DNA from: Lachnospiraceae bacterium | GTDB taxonomy: Bacteria; Bacillota; Clostridia; Lachnospirales; Lachnospiraceae | DNA length: 64,000 nt | Assembly (NCBI GenBank): GCA_900757195.1 | Contig: CAAEMZ010000035.1 | Location: forward strand, 1-64,000 | Reading direction: 5' to 3' | In this document: piece after piece, positions 49,210-57,380 of the stretch | Layout of the letters: the number at the start of each line of letters is the position of its first letter | Position numbering within the stretch: the first letter of the stretch is position 1 | The notes under the pieces: generated by a model | The model's input: the letters and a program-made list of their open reading frames with translations, nothing else | Told to the model about the DNA's origin: nothing | The model's database searches: none | Made by a program: the position numbers and the translations under genes

Positions 49210-50184
49210 ATGAGTGAGATTACATATGCCCAGGCAATCAAAGATGCCATGTCAGAAGAAATGCGCAGAGATGAGGATGTTTTTATGATGGGGGAGGATA
49301 TTGGCCTGTATTGTGGAGCGTTTGGAGTTTCGAAAGGGATGATACAGGAGTTTGGTGACGACAGGATTATGGAGACGCCGATTGCAGAGCAGGGGTATGT
49401 CGGAGCTGCAGTTGGAGCTGCAATGGCGGGAATGCGTCCGATTGTTGAATTGATGTTTTCGGATTTTATGTGTGTTTGTTTTGACGAGTTGGTTAATGAG
49501 GCAGCAAAGCTTCGATTTATGTTTGGTGGAAAAGTAAAAGTACCTATGGTTATGCGTACGGCGGCCGGTGCGGGAACCGGTGCGGCGGCACAGCATTCGC
49601 AGAGCCTGGAAGCCTGCCTTGCACATTTTCCGGGAATGAAAGTCGTTATCCCTTCAACACCGTATGATGCAAAAGGATTGTTAAAAACTGCAATTCGGGA
49701 TGATAACCCGGTGATGTTTCTTGAACAAAAGACTTTATATCGAACAAAGGGCGAGGTTCCGGAAGATGATTATACGATTCCTTTGGGAAAGGCGGATATT
49801 AAACGTGAAGGAACGGATTGTACAATTGTAACTTACGGACGTATGGTTCAAATGAGCCTTCAAGCTGCGGAAAAACTGGAAAAAGAAGGCATAGAGGTGG
49901 AAATTGTAGATATACGGAGTCTTGTACCTTTGGATACGGAAAGCATTATTGAATCTGTTAAGAAAACAAAACATGTTTTAATTGTACATGAAGCAGTAAA
50001 ATTTGGTGGCTTTGGCGGAGAAATCTGTGGACAGATTGCCGACAGTGAAGCGTTTTATTATTTGGATGCACCCATTCGCCGCCTTGGAGCAAAGAGTACT
50101 CCGATTCCTTTTAATCCAAAATTGGAGGCGGAAACATTTCCGACGGTCGATAAGATTTACAATGCAGTCAGGGATTTAGTGTAA
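49210..50184 (+). CDS. acoB: TPP-dependent dehydrogenase E1 beta (acetoin dehydrogenase-like)
   Basis: 324 residues, the transketolase-like beta subunit. ITYAQAIKDAMSEEMRRDEDVFMMGEDIG, RIMETPIAEQGYVGAAVGAAMAGMRPIVELMFSDF (TPP-activating Glu), MRTAAGAGTGAAAQHSQSLEACLAHFPGMKVVIPSTPYDAKGLLKTAI and VDIRSLVPLDTESIIESVKKTKHVLIVHEA are all family blocks. The frame begins earlier, but ATG 49210 with AAGGAGG is 13 bases after the alpha stop. Forms an alpha2beta2 E1 with the preceding product. Confidence 0.93.
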   Translation: MSEITYAQAIKDAMSEEMRRDEDVFMMGEDIGLYCGAFGVSKGMIQEFGDDRIMETPIAEQGYVGAAVGAAMAGMRPIVELMFSDFMCVCFDELVNEAAKLRFMFGGKVKVPMVMRTAAGAGTGAAAQHSQSLEACLAHFPGMKVVIPSTPYDAKGLLKTAIRDDNPVMFLEQKTLYRTKGEVPEDDYTIPLGKADIKREGTDCTIVTYGRMVQMSLQAAEKLEKEGIEVEIVDIRSLVPLDTESIIESVKKTKHVLIVHEAVKFGGFGGEICGQIADSEAFYYLDAPIRRLGAKSTPIPFNPKLEAETFPTVDKIYNAVRDLV

Positions 50185-50196
50185 AAGGAGAAATAT

Positions 50197-51495
50197 ATGA
50201 TTGAAATTTTTATGCCAAAAGCTGGTATGGATATGAAAGAAGGAACTCTGGTTCGTTGGCTTAAAGAGGTTGGAGATCCTGTTGAATTCGATGAGCCGAT
50301 TATGGAAATTGAAACTGACAAAATCACAATGGAGGCGGAATCCCCAGGCACAGGAATTTTGCTGAGCAAAATAGTGGAAGAGGGAAGTGTTGTCCCGGTA
50401 CTTTCAGTTCTTGGATATATTGGTGAAAAAGGCGAAGAAGTTCCGAAGGATGACGAACTCAAAGTATTAAACTTTGATGCAGCTCCGGCTTCTGATGTAA
50501 AGGCGGACGGTGTCCGGATGGAGTCGTCGTTCAATGTAATGCGGACAGACGATTATATTCCGGCAACACCGTATGCAAAAAAAGTTGCTATGGAAAAGCA
50601 GATTAATTTATCGGAAATTCAGAAATCGGAAAACGGTATTGTACATGCAAAGGATGTATTGGCATCATCGTTGGCAAAAAGAATTGCAAAAAAGGAAAAT
50701 ATAAATCTTTTAGCGGTTGAGGGAAGCGGTCATAATGGCAAGATTATGAAAGAGGATATCGAAAAACATATGGCTGCGGAAATTTCAAGAGAAAATGACC
50801 GGAATCCATTCCGGACAGTGGTATCTAAGAAGCCGTTGAAAGGAATGCGTAAAATTGTCGGTAAACGTATGTTTGAAAGTTACAGCCAGGTTCCAACTGT
50901 AATGCAGAGCATGAAGGTTGATATGACAAATTTAATTGAATTTCGAAAGAAACTCAATGAGAATCTGGAAGAAAAAGTGTCACTGAATGACTTTATTCTT
51001 AAGGCGGTAGCTATTGCTGTAAAAGAGCTTCCTCATATTCGTACGATGTTGATTGAAAATGAACTTGTGACATTTGAAGAGGCGAATATTGGGTTTGCAG
51101 TTGCCGTGGAAGATGGTCTTTATGTGCCGGTGATTAAAAATGCGGATAAACTTTCTCTTGGAGAAATTTCGAGACAGGCGAAAACACTGGCCGAAAAAGC
51201 ACGTAATGGGACAATTCGTCCGGATGAGTATTCGGGAGGAACTTTTAGTGTTTCCAATATGGGAATGTACGATGTATATACATTTAATCCGATTATTAAT
51301 CAGCCGGAAAGTGGTATTCTTGGAATTACAGGTGTGGAAGACGTATTGAAACTTGTTGATGGAAATGTTGTAGTGCGGAAAGAAGCTGTGCTTTGCATGA
51401 GTTATGATCACAGAGTTATGGATGGCGTTGGTTCTGCAAAACTTAAACAACGCGTCAAGGAATTAATTGAAAATCCAATCAATATTCTTGTATGA
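50197..51495 (+). CDS. acoC: Dihydrolipoamide acyltransferase E2 (acetoin dehydrogenase-like)
   Basis: 432 residues. The lipoyl domain is 1-77, with lipoyl Lys42 in EIETDKITME. Two consecutive peripheral-subunit-binding-like segments follow (TPYAKKVAMEKQINLSEIQKSENGIVHAKDV and SSLAKRIAKKENINLLAVEGSGHNGKIMKEDIEKHM), then the catalytic domain (about 205-432) ending with YDHRVMDGVGSAKLKQRVKELIENP (HxxxDG). It transfers the acyl group from lipoate to CoA. The double binding segment is somewhat unusual. RBS AAAGGAGAA; 12 bases after E1 beta. Confidence 0.92.
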   Translation: MIEIFMPKAGMDMKEGTLVRWLKEVGDPVEFDEPIMEIETDKITMEAESPGTGILLSKIVEEGSVVPVLSVLGYIGEKGEEVPKDDELKVLNFDAAPASDVKADGVRMESSFNVMRTDDYIPATPYAKKVAMEKQINLSEIQKSENGIVHAKDVLASSLAKRIAKKENINLLAVEGSGHNGKIMKEDIEKHMAAEISRENDRNPFRTVVSKKPLKGMRKIVGKRMFESYSQVPTVMQSMKVDMTNLIEFRKKLNENLEEKVSLNDFILKAVAIAVKELPHIRTMLIENELVTFEEANIGFAVAVEDGLYVPVIKNADKLSLGEISRQAKTLAEKARNGTIRPDEYSGGTFSVSNMGMYDVYTFNPIINQPESGILGITGVEDVLKLVDGNVVVRKEAVLCMSYDHRVMDGVGSAKLKQRVKELIENPINILV

Positions 51496-51508
51496 AAGGA
51501 TGAACTAT

Positions 51509-52897
51509 ATGGGACGTTACGATATCGCGGTGATAGGCGGAGGACCTGCAGGATATATTGCGGCTGTCAGAGGGGCGCAGCTGGGCGCTGAAGTTGTTCT
51601 GTTTGAAAAGGACGTACTGGGCGGTACTTGCTTAAATCGCGGCTGTATTCCAACAAAAACATATTTAAAAGGTGCTGAAATTATTCATCATATTCAGATG
51701 GCATCAATGTACGGAATTGATGTTAACGAGAATTTTTCGGTGGATATGAAGAAAGCGGTGAAAAATAAAAACAGTGTGGTAAATCAACTGACGCAGGGCG
51801 TCGGTGCATTACTGAAATCAAACCAGGTCCATGTAATTGACGGTGAGGCATATTTGGAAAGTGAACATGAAATCATATGTGATGGAAAGAAATATATGGC
51901 AGATAGTATAATTCTTTGCGGAGGCTCCAAAGTGGACAGAGTGCCGATTCCTGGAATCGAAGGGAAAAACGTTCTTACAAGTGATCAGATTTTAGATATT
52001 TATGAGCGGCCGAAACGTTTAGCGATTATCGGAGGCGGTGTTGTCGGCTGCGAAATTGCTTCTGTATTTAAATATTATGGTTCCGAGGTTACGATTATAG
52101 AAGCGGAAAGTCGGATTTTGCCCCGGATGGATGAGGATATATCAAGAGCGTTGACTTCCGCTTTTAAAACTGAAAAAATTGATGTGCGGACAGGCTGTTT
52201 AGTTAAAGAAATATTGGAAAAAGGAAATATCAGTATTATCCGATGTGCAGATGGCCGTGAAATTACTGCTGATAAAATTCTTTTATCTGTTGGAAGAATA
52301 TCTGATCTGAGTTGCCTTGGAAAAATGAAAAATCGTATTCAGATGGAAAAAGGAAAAATTGTTGTGGATGATTTTATGCGCACAAATATTCCGAATATTT
52401 ACGCTGCGGGAGACATTAATGGAAGAAATATGCTTGCTCATGCTGCTTTTAAAATGGGGGAAACGGCCGCGGAAAATGCTATGAAAAAAATAAAAAAATG
52501 TAAATTGAGACATATTCCAAGCTGCATTTATACCATTCCTGAATGTTCAGGGGTCGGTGTAACGGAAAAGGAAGCAGAAGAAATGTATGGTGATGACGGA
52601 ATACTGATTGGAAAATTTCCTTTTTCTGCAAACGGAAGAGCATTGGCATCGGGAGCGAAGCAAGGATTTGTTAAGATTATTGCTGAAAAGAGATATAGAG
52701 AACTGTTGGGGGTTCATATATTTGGCGGGAATGCGACAGAAATGATTTCGGAAGCCGCGTCTTTGATGGTGGCAGAAATTCCGGTTGATGAAATTGCGGA
52801 TATTGTTCATGCACATCCGACTTTTTCCGAAGCCTTCATGGAAGCGTGTGGTGATGCTGTTGGCACCTGCCTGCATCTGCCTAAAAGACATAAATAA
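51509..52897 (+). CDS. lpdA: Dihydrolipoamide dehydrogenase (E3)
   Basis: 462-residue flavoprotein that reoxidises dihydrolipoate with NAD+. FAD motif IAVIGGGPAGYIAA, redox disulfide GGTCLNRGCIPTK (Cys41, Cys46), NAD motif IIGGGVVGCEIASVF, second FAD block IYAAGDINGRNMLAHAA and the C-terminal catalytic HAHPTFSEAF (His-Glu). It has no lipoyl domain fused. ATG 51509 is preferred; ATG 51500 is three codons earlier. It is dedicated to the complex encoded upstream and ends the operon, which a terminator closes. Confidence 0.94.
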   Translation: MGRYDIAVIGGGPAGYIAAVRGAQLGAEVVLFEKDVLGGTCLNRGCIPTKTYLKGAEIIHHIQMASMYGIDVNENFSVDMKKAVKNKNSVVNQLTQGVGALLKSNQVHVIDGEAYLESEHEIICDGKKYMADSIILCGGSKVDRVPIPGIEGKNVLTSDQILDIYERPKRLAIIGGGVVGCEIASVFKYYGSEVTIIEAESRILPRMDEDISRALTSAFKTEKIDVRTGCLVKEILEKGNISIIRCADGREITADKILLSVGRISDLSCLGKMKNRIQMEKGKIVVDDFMRTNIPNIYAAGDINGRNMLAHAAFKMGETAAENAMKKIKKCKLRHIPSCIYTIPECSGVGVTEKEAEEMYGDDGILIGKFPFSANGRALASGAKQGFVKIIAEKRYRELLGVHIFGGNATEMISEAASLMVAEIPVDEIADIVHAHPTFSEAFMEACGDAVGTCLHLPKRHK

Positions 52898-52930
52898 AAT
52901 AATATAGAAGCTTTTGTCATTTGTTATATT

Positions 52931-52970
52931 ATGGTCAGCAGGTTGTTTTGAGATCTGCTGACCATATTTT
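52931..52970 (+). terminator. Terminator of the aco-like operon
   Basis: ATGGTCAGCAG (52931-52941) pairs perfectly with CTGCTGACCAT (52955-52965), then ATTTTG. Confidence 0.85.
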
Positions 52971-52999
52971 GTGCATATTTTCTGATGTAAATCTGTTTA

Positions 53000-53299
53000 T
53001 CAGATAACGGCTTTTACGTCGTCATAGGCATAGCTGTTAGCATACATATATTCCGGTGCACAGTCGATATTCTGGTTTAGCCAGGTGACTGCGCCATGGA
53101 CGATTTCAAAACTGCGAAAAACATCATCATTCTCAAGTGGTTTAAAAACGTCACCTTTTAAAATTTTTGCATCGAAAACACGTTTTTCTCCAGAGGAAAA
53201 AGTCAAGAGCATCATCATATTACCTGTAATTTTGGCATCTTTTATTTTTAGCATTTCTTTTGGAGAACCGGCATATAAAATCCCGTTTAATTCGAACAT
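53000..53299 (-). CDS. DUF2442-like protein
   Basis: 99 residues (MFELNGILYAGSPKEMLKIKDAKITGNMMMLLTFSSGEKRVFDAKIL...). The pattern of a short beta-rich domain with LxxTFSSGEKRVFD and a C-terminal VTWLNQNIDCAPEYMYANS is that of DUF2442 proteins. The frame extends to 53404 but ATG 53299 follows AAAGGAGGGAA. It is 13 bases downstream of the DUF4160 gene. Such pairs recur in genomes and are suspected toxin-antitoxin-like modules; the molecular function is not known. Confidence 0.75.
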   Translation of the reverse strand: MFELNGILYAGSPKEMLKIKDAKITGNMMMLLTFSSGEKRVFDAKILKGDVFKPLENDDVFRSFEIVHGAVTWLNQNIDCAPEYMYANSYAYDDVKAVI

Positions 53300-53312
53300 G
53301 ATGTTCCCTCCT

Positions 53313-53576
53313 TTAAAGTGGATTAATTTTGTTAAAGTGTTTGCTTTGGACCGCATTGTTCCAGGCTTCATAAAGTTCATTTTCGTGTATTGCCATCCAT
53401 CCATTAATCATACGAAATTGTTTGGATGGAATAGAACCGGCAAGAAGTTCGCCGTCCATACCGATGACGGCCTCATAGTCCCCGTAAAAGGCGTGGATGT
53501 GGGGCTTATGGTGTTGCTGTGTATCATTGAAATACAAGGTGATAATAATTCCGTAAAATCTGCTTAACTCGGGCAT
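53313..53576 (-). CDS. DUF4160-like protein
   Basis: 87 residues: MPELSRFYGIIITLYFNDTQQHHKPHIHAFYGDYEAVIGMDGELLAGSIPSKQFRMINGWMAIHENELYEAWNNAV. The FYGIII...H...PHIHAxYG core is characteristic of DUF4160. It is transcribed just before the DUF2442 gene with AAAAGGAGG upstream. The conserved His cluster could bind a metal. Probably a two-gene module inserted between the aco operon and lplA; function unknown. Confidence 0.78.
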   Translation of the reverse strand: MPELSRFYGIIITLYFNDTQQHHKPHIHAFYGDYEAVIGMDGELLAGSIPSKQFRMINGWMAIHENELYEAWNNAVQSKHFNKINPL

Positions 53577-53666
53577 TCCTACAACCTCCTTTTATATCGT
53601 ATTCTTATATTCGAATTTCTATAAACTCATGATAACATTTTATAGAAGGTATTTCAATAAACGACG

Positions 53667-53715
53667 GAAATAAAACTGCTGCCGAATGACGGAGTGCGCG
53701 TCAGTTCGGCAGCAG
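53667..53715 (-). terminator. lplA terminator
   Basis: On the minus strand CTGCTGCCGAACTGAC pairs with GTCATTCGGCAGCAG (one bulge), then TTTTATTT. Confidence 0.8.
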
Positions 53716-53734
53716 CCTTTAAAAAGGGAGAAGG

Positions 53735-54721
53735 TTATGAAAAAAAATAATTAACAAACTGTTGTGTACTTAATCCTGAGAAATAGTCATTCAGGTTTAC
53801 ATTTTGAAGAGCTTTTTGTATTTTGTCTGTGCGATAAGGACATCCTTCTAAAATAGAAGAAAGTTCTGACTGTGGCTTTGAACTGAAATAATCTCCGTAT
53901 GTGTGGAAGGAAGTGATGATGCCTTTTTCAACATTTATGCACAATTCGATTTCTCCGCAATTTTCAAAACGATGAGATCTGGTTATCATATAATCCGGAG
54001 AATGTCCAAAGTTCCATTGCCAGGTGTCATAGATATTATGTTTGATCTTCAGGATGTTCTGGATATCATTTGATGTCAGATCATAGGAGGTCGTATGAAT
54101 ATCTTCAAAAAGCGTGTCCAAAAATTTTTGCTTAAATTCTCCAAGTGTGAGTGGTTCGGATAAATAATCACATATATTCGCGACTCTGCTCCGTACGGAT
54201 TCAATCCCTTTGGACTGAATTTTGTTTTCAGATACATTTAAGGCATTTGCGAGTACGGATAAATCGGAATGGAACATTAGAGTTCCGTGGTGCATGACTC
54301 TGTGATTTTTATGGTATTGGGCATTGCCGGAAAATTTCTTACCGTCAATCAATATATCGTTTCTTCCGCTGATTTCACTGTGAATTCCAAGTTTGTTAAG
54401 GGTGTCGGAAACAATTTTTGTAAATAATTTAAGATTCATGCGGCTATCTGTTTCATTAACGATGAATGTGTAATTAATATTTCCAAGATCATGATATACG
54501 GCACCGCCTCCGGACAGACGCCGAATTACCTGGATATCATTCTTTTGAATGAAAGACTGATTGATTTCTTTAATGGTATTTTGATTCTTTCCGATAATGA
54601 CAGCATTTTTGTTTTGCCAAATCATAAAATATTCCTGACGATTATCAAGGCAATCAAAAATATATTGTTCCATAGCCAGGTTAAATGCTGCGTTGGTAGA
54701 AGGGGATTCAAGAAGAATCAT
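53735..54721 (-). CDS. lplA: Lipoate-protein ligase
   Basis: 328 residues. It activates lipoate with ATP and attaches it to E2 or GcvH lysines. N-terminal catalytic domain: QEYFMIWQNKNAVIIGKNQNTIKEIN, RRLSGGGAVYHDLGNINYTFIV (substrate-binding loop), KFSGNAQYHKNHRVMHHGTLMFHSDLSVL. The C-terminal accessory domain starts at about residue 245. Its promoter carries the same operator as the glycyl radical and aco promoters, so it is best read as the dedicated ligase for the AcoC-like E2. GGAGGT precedes the start. Confidence 0.93.
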   Translation of the reverse strand: MILLESPSTNAAFNLAMEQYIFDCLDNRQEYFMIWQNKNAVIIGKNQNTIKEINQSFIQKNDIQVIRRLSGGGAVYHDLGNINYTFIVNETDSRMNLKLFTKIVSDTLNKLGIHSEISGRNDILIDGKKFSGNAQYHKNHRVMHHGTLMFHSDLSVLANALNVSENKIQSKGIESVRSRVANICDYLSEPLTLGEFKQKFLDTLFEDIHTTSYDLTSNDIQNILKIKHNIYDTWQWNFGHSPDYMITRSHRFENCGEIELCINVEKGIITSFHTYGDYFSSKPQSELSSILEGCPYRTDKIQKALQNVNLNDYFSGLSTQQFVNYFFS

Positions 54722-54757
54722 AACAGCACCTCCGTCCTCTTTTGTATGATATATTAG

Positions 54758-54786
54758 ATTATAACATATGTTATAACAAATGACAA
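54758..54786 (-). promoter_or_regulatory. lplA promoter
   Basis: On the minus strand TTGTCA, 17 bases, TATAAT. The spacer is filled by operator B, the same architecture as the aco promoter. Confidence 0.8.
54765..54782 (-). promoter_or_regulatory. Operator B of the glycyl radical enzyme regulon
   Basis: Minus strand CATTTGTTATAACATATG. It matches operators A and C at all eight core positions (TGTT...AACA) and the outer CA/TG. Confidence 0.8.
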
Positions 54787-54839
54787 TACAAAAAGAAAAA
54801 ATTAACAGAGGATGTCATAAGATAAAGATAATTGTCAAT

Positions 54840-54882
54840 AAAATAGGGAGAGAATCTCCTGATTAAGAAAGAATCTCTCCCT
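54840..54882 (-). terminator. nrdD terminator
   Basis: GGGAGAGA (54846-54853) pairs with TCTCTCCC (54874-54881); on the minus strand it is followed by TATTTTATT. Confidence 0.8.
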
Positions 54883-54897
54883 GTTGATTTACAAATC

Positions 54898-57267
54898 TCA
54901 GGAATTTTCCTGAATGAATTTTTTGATATTCGATGCGTTGGCATATTTCTCGATATTTCCGTCATGAAGGACAACCAGCGTCGGCGCCTGGCGAATGTTA
55001 TATTCACGGCTTAAATCTTCATGGGCTTCGGCATCCACGATTTCAAAATCAATATTCGCCTTTGTCAGCATACGGTCAGCCATTTTGCAGTTTGGACAGG
55101 TGGCTGTGGTAAAGAGAAGGATCTGATCCCTGGAAGCGGAAACTTCCGCCTGGGGCTGTGCCTCATCATAATGGATTTCTTTTGGCTTAAAGACGGAGGT
55201 TTTAAGATTGTAAACCTTACGATCTTTAAATTCCTGGGTTTTTCCTTCGTTCCAGTTCTGGACTGGACGGTAGTAGCCGGTAATACGGCTGTAGACTTCC
55301 GTTTTACCGCCGCAGACCGGACAGGTATACTGTTCGCCGCTGATATAGCCATGGTCTTTACAGACGGAATAGGTTGGTGACAGCGTGTAGTAAGGCAGTT
55401 TATAATTGTCGGCAATTTTATGAACAAGAGCCGCTGCAGCCTTCCAGTCCGGCAGCTTTTCGCCGAGAAAGGCATGGAAAACTGTACCGGAAGTATAGAG
55501 CGTCTGAAGTTCATCCTGAATATCCAGAGCTTCAAAGATATCTTCCGTGTAGCCCACTGGAAGGTGGGAACTGTTTGTGTAATACGGTCTTGAAGTATCG
55601 TCGCTGGCGGTGATAATGTCCGGGAACTGTTCCAGATCGTGTTTTGCCAGACGATAAGCCGTAGACTCGGCCGGGGTGGCTTCCAGATTATAAAGGTCGC
55701 CGTAAAGCTCCTGATAGTCGGAAAGTCTTTCGCGCATATGGTTCAGGACGTCTTTGGTGAAGGCCTGAGCTTTGTCGTGGGTCAGATCTTCGCCGATCCA
55801 TTTGGCATTCAGACAGGCTTCGTTCATGCCGAGAAGGCCGATGGTCGAAAAATGGTTTTCAAAGCTTCCGAGGTAACGTTTGGTATACGGATAGAGGCCC
55901 TCGTTCAGAAGCTTGGTGATAATTGTACGTTTGGTGCTTAAGGAACGGGCGGAAATATCCATCATTTTATCCAGACGTCTGTAAAATTCTTCCTCATTGG
56001 AAGAAAGGTAGGCGATTCGCGGCATATTAATCGTAACAACGCCGACAGAACCGGTGCTTTCGCCGCTTCCAAAGAAGCCGCCGGATTTTTTTCGGAGTTC
56101 CCGGAGATCCAGGCGGAGACGGCAGCACATGCTCCGGATGTCACTCGGTTCCATATCACTGTTAATGTAATTTGAAAAATACGGTGTGCCATATTTGGAT
56201 GTCATCTCAAAAAGGAGTCGGTTGTTTTCGGTATCGGACCAGTCAAAATCCCGGGTAATGGAGTAGGTTGGAATCGGATACTGGAAACCGCGTCCGTTGG
56301 CATCGCCTTCGATCATCACTTCGATGAAGGCTTTATTGACCATATCCATTTCCTTCTGACAGTCTTTATATTTGAAATCCATTTCTTTTCCGCCGACGAT
56401 GGCATTCAGCTCGGCCAGATCGTTTGGTACGACCCAGTCCAGGGTAATGTTGGAGAAAGGCGACTGGGTTCCCCAGCGGCTCGGCGTATTTACACCATAA
56501 ATAAAGGATTCAATACATTTTTTTACCGCATCATAGCTTAAATGGTCTGTTTTTACGAAAGGAGCCAGGTAGGTATCAAAGGATGAGAAAGCCTGAGCGC
56601 CGGCCCATTCGTTCTGCATAATGCCGAGAAAGTTGACCATCTGGTTGCAGAGTGTTGCCAGATGCTTTGCCGGAGCAGAAGTGATTTTGCCGACAACGCC
56701 GCCAAGACCTTCCTGAATCAGCTGTTTCAGAGACCATCCGGCACAGTATCCGGTCAGCATGGACAGATCATGCAGATGAATGTCTGCATTTCTGTGTGCA
56801 TTGGCAATTTCTTCATCATAAATTTCGGAAAGCCAGTAGTTGGCGGTGATAGCACCGGAATTGCTCAGAATAAGACCACCGACGGAATAGGTGACGGTCG
56901 AATTTTCTTTAACACGCCAGTCGGTAACCTTAACATAGCTGTCAACAACATCTTTATAGTCGAGAATGGTCGATTTCATATTACGTATTTTTTCACGCTG
57001 TTTCCTATAAAGAATATATGCTTTGGCAACTTCGGTGTATCCGGCCTGAACGAGAACCTGTTCCACACTGTCCTGAATATCCTCTACCTGAATTTTTCCG
57101 TCTTTAATTTTTGGCTCAAAATCAGCAGTAACTTTCAGGGTAAGAAAATCAATAATATTTGGATGATAATTTACTTCTTTTGCTTCAAAAGCACGGGTGA
57201 TGGCAATATTGATTTTGCTCAAATCAAATTCCGCAATTTTGCCGTCACGCTTAATAACCTGATACAT
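54898..57267 (-). CDS. nrdD: Anaerobic ribonucleoside-triphosphate reductase with C-terminal redoxin domain
   Basis: 789 residues, class III RNR that makes dNTPs anaerobically. ATP-cone allosteric domain about 1-95 (YQVIKRDGKIAEFDLSKINIAITRAF). The catalytic barrel includes DIHLHDLSMLTGYCAGWSL and SRWGTQSPFSNITLD. Zinc-type Cys residues (CKDHG...CPVCGG) precede the radical Gly664 in SRITGYYRPVQNWNEGKTQEF. After a linker, residues 714-789 form a thioredoxin/glutaredoxin-like domain (LLFTTATCPNCKMADRML, Cys724 and Cys727; cis-Pro in QAPTLVV), probably the in-built reductant. No nrdG activase gene lies beside it. Confidence 0.94.
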   Translation of the reverse strand: MYQVIKRDGKIAEFDLSKINIAITRAFEAKEVNYHPNIIDFLTLKVTADFEPKIKDGKIQVEDIQDSVEQVLVQAGYTEVAKAYILYRKQREKIRNMKSTILDYKDVVDSYVKVTDWRVKENSTVTYSVGGLILSNSGAITANYWLSEIYDEEIANAHRNADIHLHDLSMLTGYCAGWSLKQLIQEGLGGVVGKITSAPAKHLATLCNQMVNFLGIMQNEWAGAQAFSSFDTYLAPFVKTDHLSYDAVKKCIESFIYGVNTPSRWGTQSPFSNITLDWVVPNDLAELNAIVGGKEMDFKYKDCQKEMDMVNKAFIEVMIEGDANGRGFQYPIPTYSITRDFDWSDTENNRLLFEMTSKYGTPYFSNYINSDMEPSDIRSMCCRLRLDLRELRKKSGGFFGSGESTGSVGVVTINMPRIAYLSSNEEEFYRRLDKMMDISARSLSTKRTIITKLLNEGLYPYTKRYLGSFENHFSTIGLLGMNEACLNAKWIGEDLTHDKAQAFTKDVLNHMRERLSDYQELYGDLYNLEATPAESTAYRLAKHDLEQFPDIITASDDTSRPYYTNSSHLPVGYTEDIFEALDIQDELQTLYTSGTVFHAFLGEKLPDWKAAAALVHKIADNYKLPYYTLSPTYSVCKDHGYISGEQYTCPVCGGKTEVYSRITGYYRPVQNWNEGKTQEFKDRKVYNLKTSVFKPKEIHYDEAQPQAEVSASRDQILLFTTATCPNCKMADRMLTKANIDFEIVDAEAHEDLSREYNIRQAPTLVVLHDGNIEKYANASNIKKFIQENS

Positions 57268-57343
57268 TTAAACGCCTCCTGAATTTATCTTAATCTCAAA
57301 TGAAATATATACCGGAAAGGTATAATCTGTTGCGCTGGTTTTT

Positions 57344-57372
57344 ATTGTAATATATGTGGGCATGGATGTCAA
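57344..57372 (-). promoter_or_regulatory. nrdD promoter
   Basis: On the minus strand TTGACA, 17 bases, TACAAT; about 75 bases before the start codon. Confidence 0.8.
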
Positions 57373-57380
57373 TTTCAAAA

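Noticed and set aside
48231..52897. Housekeeping pyruvate dehydrogenase
   Set aside because: Subunit sizes and the shared operator with a sugar/polyol operon favour an acetoin-dehydrogenase-like complex; anaerobes of this type normally use pyruvate:ferredoxin oxidoreductase. Not fully excluded.
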